64,000 bases of DNA from an uncultured Bacteroidales bacterium. GTDB lineage: Bacteria > Bacteroidota > Bacteroidia > Bacteroidales > Muribaculaceae. The notes beneath the pieces were generated by a model. The model was given only the letters and a program-made list of their open reading frames with translations. It searched no databases and was not told where the DNA came from. Each line of letters starts with the position of its first letter. Position 1 is the stretch's first letter. The stretch lies in contig CANSAP010000007.1 of the NCBI GenBank assembly GCA_947644715.1, forward strand, positions 1 through 64,000, given 5' to 3'. The translations under genes and the position numbers were made by a program. This document shows, in pieces, positions 8,316 through 17,039 of this stretch.

Positions 8316-10220
8316 ATGGAGGATATTTCCGTCATCCTCAAGCGACACTGGGGCTACGACTCCTTCCGCCCCATGCAGCGCGAGATTATCGAATCGGTGC
8401 TCGCGGGGCATGACACGCTCGGCCTGATGCCGACCGGCGGCGGCAAGTCAATCACATTTCAGGTGCCGGGATTGGCTCTCGGTGGACTTACTTTGGTCAT
8501 CACCCCGCTGGTAGCGCTCATGAAAGACCAGGTGGACAACCTCCGCTCGCATGGCATAAAAGCAGCATTCATGCACTGCGGAATGCCCTATTCCGAGACA
8601 TCACGCGTCTGGCAATCATTGCTTCATGGCAAATGCAAGTTCCTCTATGTCAGTCCGGAACGCCTTCAGAATGAGCGCTTCTGCGAGGAGCTTCGGGCGC
8701 TGAAGAGAGTGACGCTCGTAGTGGTCGACGAAGCACACTGCATCTCGCAATGGGGCTATGACTTTCGCCCCTCCTATCTGAACATAGCCCGCCTGCGAAA
8801 GCTGCTCCCCCCGACTCCGTTCATGGCCGTGACGGCCTCGGCTACCCCCCTCGTGGCGCAAGACATTTGCGAACTGCTCGGCTTCCGCAGTCCCCGCACC
8901 TTCGCCACCTCCTTTGCGCGCCCGAACATCAGCTACGTGGTGCGCCACACGTCGGCCAAGATTCAGCAAATCAGCCACATACTCAGCCGTGTGCCCGGCA
9001 CTGCCATTGTCTATGTCCGCTCGCGCCGACGCACTGTCGAAATCGCCCGACAACTCACGGCCGAAGGACTTCAGGCCGCCCCCTTCCATGCCGGGCTGGA
9101 ATATGAGGTCAAGGAGCAGCGAATCAACGAATGGAAGACCGGCACACTGAGAGTTATGGTCTCAACCAACGCCTTCGGCATGGGCATCGACAAGCCGGAT
9201 GTGCGAGTGGTGATTCACTACGATATGCCCCCCTCCATCGAGGAATACTATCAGGAGGCCGGGCGCGCCGGGCGTGACGGACTTCCCTCTTATGCCGTGC
9301 TCCTCATTGACCGCTTCGATGTCAGCCGTATGCGCCGCCGTGTCACAGAATCCTTCCCGCCGCGAGACGTGATTGAACGCAACTACGAACTGCTCTGCAA
9401 CTTTCTCGGATTAGCACTGGGCGAAGGTTACAATCGCCTGATTGAATTCGACTTGCAGAAGTTTCTCGAAATCTTCAAACTCCAGGAGCAGCAGGTGCGC
9501 GCCTCGCTGACAATCCTCGGCGCAGCCGGCTATCTGCAATACATCGACGAGACCGAGAATGCCTCCCGCGCAATGATTCTCTGCACCAAAGAGGAACTTT
9601 ACAGTATGCCGACGGCCGGCCCTCACACCGATGCCATAATGCGTGCCCTGCTGCGAAATTGCCCCGGGCTGTTTGCCGACTACGTCTATTTCACAGAGGC
9701 GCGCATTGCCGCCGATGCCGGCTGCACTCCCCAGGAGGTCTACGACACCCTGCTCACCTTGTCGCGCATGGGCGTCGTGAGCTACGTGCCCCGCAAGCGT
9801 ACCCCCTACATCTACGTCTGCACCTCCCGCGAACTCCCTGAGCATCTGCTCATTCCCCGCTCCGTCTATCATGACCGCCGCGAGCGGATGCGCGAGCGGG
9901 TGGAAAGCATGATTGGTTATGCCCTGAATGAATATGCCTGCCGTCCGTCGAAGATTCTGGAATACTTCGGAGAAAAAGACCCGGAGCCATGCGGCTCCTG
10001 CGACATATGCCGGGGAGCGCGCCGCCCGATGGATGCCACCCGGCTGCGCGAAATGCAGCGAAGTCTCACTGAATTCCTTGAACGGAATCCCGGAGGGCTG
10101 ACCCTCTCGCAAATCACACATCAGTATGGCGCCCATGCCCGCCGCGTGGCGGAAATTCTTGACTACCTGACTGATGAAAAACTCGTCAGTCTGAACGACG
10201 GACGTTATACACTTTCTTAG
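8316..10220 (+). CDS. recQ: ATP-dependent DNA helicase RecQ
   Basis: 3'-5' superfamily 2 helicase that works with RecJ in recombinational repair. Motif I MPTGGGKS lies at residues 38-45, DEAH in VVDEAHCISQWGYDF, motif VI EAGRAGRDGLPS, then the RecQ C-terminal zinc domain. The zinc ligands are seen in the stretch from about residue 545 (CRPSKILEYFG...CGSCDIC). The C-terminal about 60 residues are short for a full HRDC domain, although RMEMQRS-like helices are present. The total of 634 residues fits bacterial RecQ with a winged-helix RQC domain and a reduced C-terminus. It starts 9 bp after recJ, and the FAD protein gene starts 10 bp after recQ, so all three are probably co-transcribed. Confidence 0.95.
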   Translation: MEDISVILKRHWGYDSFRPMQREIIESVLAGHDTLGLMPTGGGKSITFQVPGLALGGLTLVITPLVALMKDQVDNLRSHGIKAAFMHCGMPYSETSRVWQSLLHGKCKFLYVSPERLQNERFCEELRALKRVTLVVVDEAHCISQWGYDFRPSYLNIARLRKLLPPTPFMAVTASATPLVAQDICELLGFRSPRTFATSFARPNISYVVRHTSAKIQQISHILSRVPGTAIVYVRSRRRTVEIARQLTAEGLQAAPFHAGLEYEVKEQRINEWKTGTLRVMVSTNAFGMGIDKPDVRVVIHYDMPPSIEEYYQEAGRAGRDGLPSYAVLLIDRFDVSRMRRRVTESFPPRDVIERNYELLCNFLGLALGEGYNRLIEFDLQKFLEIFKLQEQQVRASLTILGAAGYLQYIDETENASRAMILCTKEELYSMPTAGPHTDAIMRALLRNCPGLFADYVYFTEARIAADAGCTPQEVYDTLLTLSRMGVVSYVPRKRTPYIYVCTSRELPEHLLIPRSVYHDRRERMRERVESMIGYALNEYACRPSKILEYFGEKDPEPCGSCDICRGARRPMDATRLREMQRSLTEFLERNPGGLTLSQITHQYGAHARRVAEILDYLTDEKLVSLNDGRYTLS

Positions 10221-10230
10221 CTAACACTCT

Positions 10231-11808
10231 ATGATAAAAGATATTACCCTTCGCACCGATCCCCGCACCGCCGCTACTCCCGCTCTGCTTGAAGCCGAAC
10301 TGCGTCGCCTCCTGGCCGACGAGCCGGGTGAGCTGCATGACTGGCGCATACGCCGCCGAAGCATTGATGCCCGGCAGCGTCGCGTCATGGTCAACCTCAC
10401 AGTGGAGGTGGCCACCGGACGCGACCGCACCCTCCCGCTGCGCTTTGAGTCGGTGGTCTACCGGCCTCTCCCTGCTCAGGCTCCGCAGGTGGTGATTGTC
10501 GGTGCCGGCCCAGCCGGACTCTTCGCCGCACTGAAATGTATAGAATCAGGCCTGCGCCCTGTTCTGCTGGAGCGAGGCGCTGATGTTGACGAGCGCAGAA
10601 AGGCCCTTGCCCGCATCTCCCGCGAAGGAATCGTTGACCCTGACTCCAACTACTGCTTCGGCGAAGGGGGCGCCGGAGCATACTCTGATGGTAAACTCTA
10701 CACCCGCTCCAAGAAGCGGGGCAATGTTGAGGAGGTGCTGCGCGCATTAGTGCAGCATGGAGCCTCGGAGCAGATACTCGTCGACGCTCATCCCCACATA
10801 GGTTCCGACCGCTTGCCCGGCATCATAGCCGCCATACGCCGAACAATAATCGAGGCCGGAGGCGAAGTGCGATTCCACACCCGTGTCACCTCTCTGCTGC
10901 GCGATGAGCAGGGGGCAGTCACCGGGGTCGGCTGTGCTGACGGGACGGAAGTCTGCGGCCCCGTGATATTGGCCACCGGCCATTCCGCCCGCGATGTCTA
11001 TCGGATGCTCCATGCCTCCGGCATTGAGCTGGAGGCCAAAGGACTGGCCATCGGTGTGCGCCTGGAGCATCCGCAGGCAATCATCGACCGGGTGCAATAC
11101 CACAGCCCGCAGGGGCGCGGTGACTATCTCCCCGCAGCCGAATACAGCTTCGTGGAGCAGGTCGACGGGCGCGGAGTCTACAGCTTCTGCATGTGTCCGG
11201 GGGGCATCATTGTTCCGGCGGCCAGCGGCCCGGAGCAGTTGGTGGTCAACGGCATGTCTCCCTCCAACCGAGGCTCCCGCTGGGCTAACTCCGGAATGGT
11301 AGTTGAGGTGCATCCCGGCGACTTCCCCGAATTTGCCGGGCATGGTGTGCTCGAAATGCTCGCCCTGCAGGAGTCGCTCGAGAAGACATTCTATCAGGCC
11401 GCCGGCCGCACCCTCAAAGCCCCCGCGCAGCGCATGACCGACTTCGTCAACCGCAAGATATCCACCTCACTCCCCTCCACATCCTACGCTCCCGGCCTTC
11501 AGAGCCAGCCGATGCACTTCCTGCTGCCCCCCTTCATCAGCAAGCGACTGCAGGAGGGATTCCGGCGCATGGGGCGCAAGAGCCGCGGATTCCTTACCCC
11601 CGAAGCCACACTCATCGGACTGGAAAGCCGCACGAGCAGCCCCGTGCGCGTGCCCCGCAATCCCGAGACGTTCATGCATGTCAGCGTGCCGGGCCTGTAC
11701 CCCGTGGGTGAAGGCGCCGGCTATGCCGGAGGCATCGTCAGCGCAGCCATCGACGGAATGCGTGCCGCCCTGGCGCTGTGTAACACGATTAAAAATGTAA
11801 CCGAATGA
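10231..11808 (+). CDS. FAD-dependent oxidoreductase-like protein, substrate unknown
   Basis: Predicted cytosolic flavoprotein of the large FAD-dependent family common in Bacteroidales and Firmicutes, with no established substrate. The 525 residues begin with an 80-residue N-terminal domain (alpha-beta, rich in Arg, resembling a small RNA- or ligand-binding fold). A dinucleotide-binding segment VVIVGAGPAGLFAAL (GxGxxG at 91-96) follows, then an Arg/Glu pair in VLLERGADVDERRK. Near the C-terminus, PVGEGAGYAGGIVSAAIDGM is the typical second FAD-contacting motif. CFGEGGAGAYSDGKLYTR near residue 140 is characteristic of this subfamily. It overlaps tsaB by 4 bp (ATGA), so the two are translationally linked. 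A role in tRNA modification alongside tsaB is only a guess from context. Confidence 0.8.
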   Translation: MIKDITLRTDPRTAATPALLEAELRRLLADEPGELHDWRIRRRSIDARQRRVMVNLTVEVATGRDRTLPLRFESVVYRPLPAQAPQVVIVGAGPAGLFAALKCIESGLRPVLLERGADVDERRKALARISREGIVDPDSNYCFGEGGAGAYSDGKLYTRSKKRGNVEEVLRALVQHGASEQILVDAHPHIGSDRLPGIIAAIRRTIIEAGGEVRFHTRVTSLLRDEQGAVTGVGCADGTEVCGPVILATGHSARDVYRMLHASGIELEAKGLAIGVRLEHPQAIIDRVQYHSPQGRGDYLPAAEYSFVEQVDGRGVYSFCMCPGGIIVPAASGPEQLVVNGMSPSNRGSRWANSGMVVEVHPGDFPEFAGHGVLEMLALQESLEKTFYQAAGRTLKAPAQRMTDFVNRKISTSLPSTSYAPGLQSQPMHFLLPPFISKRLQEGFRRMGRKSRGFLTPEATLIGLESRTSSPVRVPRNPETFMHVSVPGLYPVGEGAGYAGGIVSAAIDGMRAALALCNTIKNVTE

Positions 11809-12497
11809 TACTCAACTTAGAAAGCTCCACCGACTGCTGCTCCGCCGCTCTGACCCACGAAGGGCAGGTGCTTGAAGAACGCATAGAAAAACAGGGCATG
11901 AACCATGCCCGCCTGTTGGCCCCCTTTGCCGATGACTGCATGGCCTATGCCCGCTCCCGCGAATTGAAGCTCGATGCCGTGGCTGTCTCAATCGGCCCCG
12001 GCAGCTATACCGGCCTGCGCATTGGCCTGAGCTTGGCAAAAGGCCTTTGCATGGGGCTTGACCTCCCCTTGATTGGGGTCTCAACCCTTCAGCTCCTGGC
12101 CGTCAAAGCCATGTTCCATCGCTTCGACTGGGAGGGTGACGAACTGCTTGTGCCCATGATTGATGCCCGCCGCATGGAGGTCTACACCGCCACCTATGAC
12201 TTCGCTCTCAATGCGCTTCAGGAGCCTCATCCCCTCATCCTTGAGCCTGACTCCTTTGCAGAATACCTGGAGCAGGGGCGTCGACTGATTTTCTGCGGCA
12301 ACGGCTGCGGAAAATACCGCGACCTGCTCCCCGAGAGCGAACAGGTCATCTATATGCCCGACATAATTCCCACTGCCGCCGGCATGATGGCCCTCTCCGA
12401 AAAAGCATTCCGCGAGGGTAAATTCCTTGATATGGCTTATTGTGTGCCTGAATATCTGAAAGAATTTCAGGCCACCGTGCCAAAAAACAAGTTCTGA
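11805..12497 (+). CDS. tsaB: tRNA threonylcarbamoyladenosine biosynthesis protein TsaB
   Basis: Partner of TsaD in the complex that transfers the threonylcarbamoyl group to A37 of tRNAs reading ANN codons. ASKHA-fold pseudo-enzyme of 230 residues, the normal length. It shows the N-terminal ILNLESSTDCCSAAL phosphate-binding loop region, NHARLLAPF near residue 38 and SIGPGSYTGLRIGLSLAKGL near 62-81, all typical of TsaB. It lacks the metal-binding histidine pair of TsaD, as expected. The start overlaps the stop of the FAD protein gene. A promoter for the next unit begins right at the end of this gene, so tsaB is the last gene of the recJ unit. Confidence 0.93.
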   Translation: MILNLESSTDCCSAALTHEGQVLEERIEKQGMNHARLLAPFADDCMAYARSRELKLDAVAVSIGPGSYTGLRIGLSLAKGLCMGLDLPLIGVSTLQLLAVKAMFHRFDWEGDELLVPMIDARRMEVYTATYDFALNALQEPHPLILEPDSFAEYLEQGRRLIFCGNGCGKYRDLLPESEQVIYMPDIIPTAAGMMALSEKAFREGKFLDMAYCVPEYLKEFQATVPKNKF

Positions 12498-12529
12498 TTT
12501 GTCGCTCCCGTTTTTTTTCGCTACATTTG
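12498..12529 (+). promoter_or_regulatory. Promoter of the DUF4290-murA-rimM unit
   Basis: TTTG at 12498-12501, 20 bp, TACATTTG at 12522-12529. The predicted start near 12535 gives a leader of about 20 nt before the ATG at 12555. The TTTG box directly abuts the tsaB stop codon. Confidence 0.75.
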
Positions 12530-12554
12530 CAGTTACTTTCAAAGAATAGAATTA

Positions 12555-13163
12555 ATGATATATAATACACAGCAGCGCCCCCTGCTGCTATCGGAATACG
12601 GACGCAACGTGCAGAACATGATTGACTTCTGCCTCTCGCTCGAAGACCGCGAGGAGCGAAATCTCTGCGCGCGCGCAATTGTGGGGGTGATGCGCAGGCT
12701 CACTCCGCAGCAGGCCAATACTCCCGAAAAGGAGCAGAAGCTTTGGGATCACCTGAATATTATGGCCGGCTTCAACCTCGACATTGATTTCCCCATGCCT
12801 GTGCTGCAAGCCGAAGAACTGCATCCGCGCCCGGCACGCATCCCTTACTCCGACCGCCGCATCAAGTGGCGCCATTACGGGCGCAACATTGAGCAGATGG
12901 TGGCCCGTGTGGCTGACCTTGAGGATGGCCCCGACAAGGATGCCCTCATCTCAATGCTGGCTCATCAGATGAAGAAACTTCAGCTCGTGCATAACCCCGA
13001 GGGTGTGGACGACGCCAAGATTCTCCGCGACCTGGCCATCTATTCCAAAGGGAAAATCGACCTCGACCCTCAGACCTATCTGCTGCATGAATTCATGGAG
13101 GCTCCCGCCCCCGCGAAGCAGAAGAAGAGCGGCCGCCGCAAGAAGAAACCCATGATGTATTAA
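12555..13163 (+). CDS. DUF4290 domain protein, function unknown
   Basis: Protein of 202 residues that I recognise as the Bacteroidetes DUF4290 family, which often sits beside murA. It has no signal peptide or membrane segment. Two similar stretches, SEYGRNVQNMIDFCLSLEDREERNLCA near the N-terminus and HYGRNIEQMVARVADLEDGPDKDALIS in the middle, suggest an internal repeat of helical hairpins. The C-terminal 20 residues are very basic (KQKKSGRRKKKP), which would suit binding to nucleic acid or a ribosomal partner. It is the first gene after a strong promoter and is followed 21 bp later by murA. Its conserved place with murA and rimM suggests a role in growth, but no function is established that I know of. 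Confidence 0.85.
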   Translation: MIYNTQQRPLLLSEYGRNVQNMIDFCLSLEDREERNLCARAIVGVMRRLTPQQANTPEKEQKLWDHLNIMAGFNLDIDFPMPVLQAEELHPRPARIPYSDRRIKWRHYGRNIEQMVARVADLEDGPDKDALISMLAHQMKKLQLVHNPEGVDDAKILRDLAIYSKGKIDLDPQTYLLHEFMEAPAPAKQKKSGRRKKKPMMY

Positions 13164-13184
13164 CCCCCTTGAAAAGCTGACAGC

Positions 13185-14495
13185 ATGAGTACTTTCATAG
13201 TAGAGGGAGGCCACCGACTGAGTGGCACCATAACCCCGCAGGGAGCCAAGAACGAAGCCCTGGAGGTGATTTGCGCGACACTGCTCACCGACGAGCGGGT
13301 GACCCTGCGCAATGTGCCTGACATCCTTGATGTGCGCAACCTCATCCGCCTGCTCGAGCAGATGGGGGTGGAAGTGATTCGCGAGGATGCACACACCTAT
13401 ACTTTCTGTGCCGCCAACATCGACATCGACTATATTTTTACCCCCGAATTTACAGCCAAGGCTCAGTCGCTGCGCGGCTCAGTAATGATTATCGGCCCGC
13501 TCGTGGCGCGCTTCGGCCGCGCAATGCTTCCCAAGCCGGGGGGCGACAAAATCGGTCGGCGTCGTCTGGACACCCACTTCCTGGGCATGGAAAAACTCGG
13601 TGCCAAATTCCGCTACATCTTTGATCGCCGCAGCTACGACATCTCTGCCGAGCAGGGGTTGCGCGGAGCCTACATGCTCCTGGACGAAGCGTCAGTGACC
13701 GGCACCGCCAACCTCGTCATGGCAGCCGTGCTGGCCGAAGGGGAAACCGTGATTTACAATGCGGCCTGCGAGCCTTACGTGCAGCAGCTCTGCCGAATGC
13801 TCGTCAGCATGGGTGCCCGAATCGAAGGGATTGCATCCAACCTGCTTCGCATCAACGGAGTGGAGCGCCTGCATGGCACGACCCACACCATGCAGCCCGA
13901 TATGATTGAAGTGGGCAGCTTTGTCGGAATAGCTGCCATGACCGGCTCCGGACTCACTCTCAAAGATGTCGACATGAAGGAGCTGGGCATAATGCCCGAC
14001 AACTTCCGTCGCATGGGCATCGAAATGATTCAGCAGGGGAGAGATATCCTCATTCCCGAACGTGACGGCTATCAGATTGAAACCTTCATCGACGGATCAA
14101 TCATGACCTTTGCCGATGCCCCCTGGCCGGGACTCTCGCCTGACCTGCTTTCCATCTTCCTGGTGGTGGCCACTCAGGCTGCCGGCTCCGTGCTCATTCA
14201 TCAGAAGATGTTTGAGAGCCGCCTCTTCTTCGTCGACAAACTCATCGACATGGGTGCCCGCATCATCCTTTGCGACCCCCACCGCGCCGCCGTCATCGGC
14301 TCCGGAAAACTCGGGTCGCTTCATGCCACCAACATGGTCAGCCCCGACATACGCGCCGGCATAGCCATGCTCATAGCCGCCCTGGGAGCCAAAGGCACCT
14401 CGCGCATTCAGAATATTGACCAGATTGACCGTGGCTACGAGCGCATCGACCTGCGCCTGAACGCCCTCGGTGCACATATACTCCGCGAAGAATGA
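13185..14495 (+). CDS. murA: UDP-N-acetylglucosamine 1-carboxyvinyltransferase MurA
   Basis: First committed cytosolic step of peptidoglycan synthesis: transfer of enolpyruvate from PEP to UDP-GlcNAc. The 436 residues match the two-domain EPT fold, with QGAKNEAL at 19-26 (the Lys-Asn pair contacting substrate) and RGSVMIIGPLVARFG near 97-111. The active-site loop reads PKPGGDKIGRRRLDTH, with Asp121 at the position of the Cys (Cys115 in E. coli) that fosfomycin alkylates. This substitution is known in other bacteria to keep activity while giving fosfomycin resistance, so intrinsic resistance is inferred. It overlaps rimM by 4 bp (ATGA). Confidence 0.95.
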   Translation: MSTFIVEGGHRLSGTITPQGAKNEALEVICATLLTDERVTLRNVPDILDVRNLIRLLEQMGVEVIREDAHTYTFCAANIDIDYIFTPEFTAKAQSLRGSVMIIGPLVARFGRAMLPKPGGDKIGRRRLDTHFLGMEKLGAKFRYIFDRRSYDISAEQGLRGAYMLLDEASVTGTANLVMAAVLAEGETVIYNAACEPYVQQLCRMLVSMGARIEGIASNLLRINGVERLHGTTHTMQPDMIEVGSFVGIAAMTGSGLTLKDVDMKELGIMPDNFRRMGIEMIQQGRDILIPERDGYQIETFIDGSIMTFADAPWPGLSPDLLSIFLVVATQAAGSVLIHQKMFESRLFFVDKLIDMGARIILCDPHRAAVIGSGKLGSLHATNMVSPDIRAGIAMLIAALGAKGTSRIQNIDQIDRGYERIDLRLNALGAHILREE

Positions 14496-15037
14496 TAACC
14501 GAGCAGGAAATAACCGCCGCCGGAACCTTCACCAAGATTCATGGCCTGAAGGGGGAACTGCATGCCCTGCTCGATATCGATGCCGATTTCCTGCTGGAGC
14601 ATCCATGCTTCATTATTGATGTCGACGGCATCTTCGTCCCCTTCTTCGCTGAGAGCGTGCGCCCCAAAGGGCATCATGCCACCCTCATTAAGCCCGAAGA
14701 TGTAAATTCCGAGCAGGAAGCTAAACTTTTTGTCGGCAAAACCATCTATGTAAATAGAGCGGCACTCGCCACCTATGAGCAAGAGAATGCCGACCCCGAT
14801 GCCGAAGGCGGATATGCCGATGACTTCATCGGCTTCCGTGTGCTGGATGAAGCCGGCACCGAGTTGGGCGAGATTACCGATGTCGAAACCTCCACAGCCA
14901 ATGCGTTGTTCATACTTCGCACTCCTGCCGACAAGACTCTGTATCTCCCCGTGGCCGAGGAATTCATAATCGCTCTCGACCCCCAAACCCGAACATTAAC
15001 CATGCAGCTCCCTGACGGGCTGATTGATCTTAACTGA
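14492..15037 (+). CDS. rimM: Ribosome maturation factor RimM
   Basis: Assists late assembly of the 30S subunit by binding ribosomal protein S19 and the head of 16S rRNA. The 181 residues contain the N-terminal RimM beta barrel with the family motif GTFTKIHGLKGEL at residues 12-24 and a C-terminal PRC-barrel (FIGFRVLDEAGTELGEITDV, then the VPVAEEFI-like strand LYLPVAEEFIIALD). In many bacteria rimM lies with trmD and rplS. Here it is coupled to murA by a 4-bp overlap and followed 2 bp later by a small acidic protein gene. Confidence 0.93.
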   Translation: MITEQEITAAGTFTKIHGLKGELHALLDIDADFLLEHPCFIIDVDGIFVPFFAESVRPKGHHATLIKPEDVNSEQEAKLFVGKTIYVNRAALATYEQENADPDAEGGYADDFIGFRVLDEAGTELGEITDVETSTANALFILRTPADKTLYLPVAEEFIIALDPQTRTLTMQLPDGLIDLN

Positions 15038-15039
15038 CT

Positions 15040-15366
15040 ATGAGTGAAGAAATGATGGGCTACGATGAGGATAAAGCCGTGGAATTCATCCGCGCATTCC
15101 TCCCGGCCGAAATACGTGATAAGTACACCGACGATGAAATCCTCTTCGTCGTCGACTGCATTTGGGATTACTACGAATCAAAAGGTCTGCTCGAACTCTC
15201 CTCTGATTTCGATGAAGAGGAACAGCTCGACATCAAAGACCTCACAGACTACGTCCTCAAAGCCATCAAGAAGGATGGCGAGCTGATTATGGACACTGCC
15301 GACATTGAATACATAGTTAAAGGTGAACTCGCGTATGAAGAAAGTCTTGACGTTTTTGGCGATTAA
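15040..15366 (+). CDS. Small acidic protein of unknown function
   Basis: Protein of 108 residues, strongly acidic, with no signal peptide or membrane segment. It is predicted almost entirely helical (KAVEFIRAFLPAEIRDKYTDDEILFVVDCIWDYYESKGLL). I recall similar hypothetical proteins in Bacteroidales but know no function. It starts 2 bp after the rimM stop, so it is co-transcribed with murA-rimM, and its 3' end overlaps the next gene by 32 bp in another frame. The tight coupling suggests conserved stoichiometry with its neighbours. Confidence 0.75.
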   Translation: MSEEMMGYDEDKAVEFIRAFLPAEIRDKYTDDEILFVVDCIWDYYESKGLLELSSDFDEEEQLDIKDLTDYVLKAIKKDGELIMDTADIEYIVKGELAYEESLDVFGD

Positions 15367-15967
15367 CGCCCTGCTGCTCTGCGGCGCACTCAACGCCGCC
15401 GCTGACCGTGTGCCCGAACTCGACGCCATGAGCAACGACGAATTGATTACTTCGCTCGACATGGGCAAGCAGGCGCAGGCTGTGCGCGACGCCCAGGGAC
15501 GTGAGGCCAAGAAGCTGATTAACAGTACTTATGCGCCCTCCACCGGCTGCAACGTAGAGACATATCGCAATGGCGAGGTAATCATAATAACCATTCCGGC
15601 CAGACTGCTCTTCGTGCCTAACAGCACTGAACTGACCGCCGAAGCCGACCAATGGCTCAAGCCCCTCAAAAAGTATGCGATGGCTTCAAAGCCTGACTTC
15701 TTCCGTATGCTGCTGGTAATGCACACCGACAACACCGGCTCGCAGGCCTATACCGACGACCTCTCGCTGCGCCGCGTGGATGCAATCTTTGAAGAGATGG
15801 GGGAACTTGACTTCGATACCTCCTACATCTTTCCGACAGCAGCCGGTGCCACCGACCCCCTCTTCCCGAACAACACCATGGAGGGACGCGACTCCAACCG
15901 CCGCCTCGAAGTCTATCTTATCCCCGGCAAAGGGATGCAGGACGCCGCCAAAAAAGTCACCAAATAA
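15335..15967 (+). CDS. OmpA-like periplasmic protein
   Basis: Exported protein of 210 residues with a clear signal peptide (MKKVLTFLAINALLLCGALNAAA). The start is ATG at 15335; an upstream GTG at 15323 would add four residues and is less likely. The mature part carries an OmpA-type C-terminal domain. A strand RLLFVPNSTELTAEADQWLKPL is followed by DLSLRRVDAIFEEMG, which matches the peptidoglycan-binding helix (LSxxRA/DxV), and a final GRDSNRRLEVYLIPG with the family-typical NRR(V/L)E. It has no beta-barrel part, so it is probably a periplasmic peptidoglycan-binding protein rather than a porin. It overlaps the preceding gene by 32 bp and closes the murA unit. Confidence 0.85.
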   Translation: MKKVLTFLAINALLLCGALNAAADRVPELDAMSNDELITSLDMGKQAQAVRDAQGREAKKLINSTYAPSTGCNVETYRNGEVIIITIPARLLFVPNSTELTAEADQWLKPLKKYAMASKPDFFRMLLVMHTDNTGSQAYTDDLSLRRVDAIFEEMGELDFDTSYIFPTAAGATDPLFPNNTMEGRDSNRRLEVYLIPGKGMQDAAKKVTK

Positions 15968-16010
15968 TCAGCGGCCTTTATCCTCCCTTCTCCGCAGATA
16001 TGGTTGAGTT

Positions 16011-17039
16011 ATGACTGATGTGAGCGCGCGGATTGAGCGGATTCGGCTTTGGCTGATTTTGGGCGTCGTGGCCATCCATTGCAATGTCGATGTGGTGCCG
16101 GGATATGATGGCGGAGCGGTGGTTGCGAAGTTGCTGCGCATCTGTTGCAGCGCTTTGCCCGATATGTGCGTGCCGGCATTCTTCATTATCTCGGCTTATC
16201 TTGTGGGCACGAGATATAAACGGCTGACACTGACTGACTACAAGACTCTGCTCAGGCGCAGAACGCGGACGCTGTTAGTGCCTTATCTGCTTTGGAACAT
16301 CATAGAATTCTTCGTGCGGGAGGCGGTCAATCTGTCTCCCTTAGGTGCCTATACCTCAGGGGGATATGAATATGAGTCCCCCGTCAAATTACTATATTTC
16401 ATTTTCCTTCAGCCGAATCTGGAGCCATTGTGGTTCATCAGGAATCTGATATGCTTTCTGCTCCTGTTGCCGGTGCTCTATTTCCTGTTGCGCAAACTCA
16501 GGTTTGCCGGCGTAGTCCTGCTGTTTATTGCTGATGCACTGTGGGATCTGAGCGGAATCAGCTACTTCTTTTGTGGCCTCTATGCCGGGGCATGTCTCAG
16601 CGAGACGAAACTGAACGGAGCCCTCGCGCATTGCGCTTGGCTGCTACCCCTGTTTGTCGCAGTCAGTGTGGGATTGACCTTCGTGGCGCAGCCTGACATA
16701 GTGCGGGCATTCACGATACCTCTGCTGGCACTCACCGGCACCGCAGGCCTCTTGGGCGCCTCCGGCTGCCGCTTCTTTCTCCGGCAGCCGAAGATACCGC
16801 GCGGAGCAATTTTCTTCCTCTACGCTTTCCATGGCATCATAGCCGCCTACGTCATGAAGACCCTCGGCCTACTGTTTCATCCGCATGACTACGGCTGGCT
16901 GGCCATCTACCTGCTCAGCTTCCTGCTCGTCTGCCTGCTGACGGCCCTCGTCTATAAATTGACTGACCGCTACCTCCCCTCCCTGCTCCGTCTCCTGACC
17001 GGTGGCCGCCCCCAACTCAACCTCACCGCGCCCCGATAG
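16011..17039 (+). CDS. Acyltransferase 3 family membrane protein
   Basis: Integral membrane protein of 342 residues with about ten hydrophobic segments, of the acyltransferase-3 family that O-acetylates or acylates cell-surface sugars. Family signs are the early catalytic His in LWLILGVVAIHCNV (residue about 23), CVPAFFIISAYLV near 56-68, and a block of Arg residues in LLRRRTRTLLVPYLLWNIIEFF that is usual in the cytosolic loop. No sugar-biosynthesis genes lie next to it, so the acceptor is unknown. The last codons and the stop lie in sequence that aligns with the left part of dispersed repeat copy A. The original C-terminus may therefore have been altered by insertion of that element. Confidence 0.85.
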   Translation: MTDVSARIERIRLWLILGVVAIHCNVDVVPGYDGGAVVAKLLRICCSALPDMCVPAFFIISAYLVGTRYKRLTLTDYKTLLRRRTRTLLVPYLLWNIIEFFVREAVNLSPLGAYTSGGYEYESPVKLLYFIFLQPNLEPLWFIRNLICFLLLLPVLYFLLRKLRFAGVVLLFIADALWDLSGISYFFCGLYAGACLSETKLNGALAHCAWLLPLFVAVSVGLTFVAQPDIVRAFTIPLLALTGTAGLLGASGCRFFLRQPKIPRGAIFFLYAFHGIIAAYVMKTLGLLFHPHDYGWLAIYLLSFLLVCLLTALVYKLTDRYLPSLLRLLTGGRPQLNLTAPR

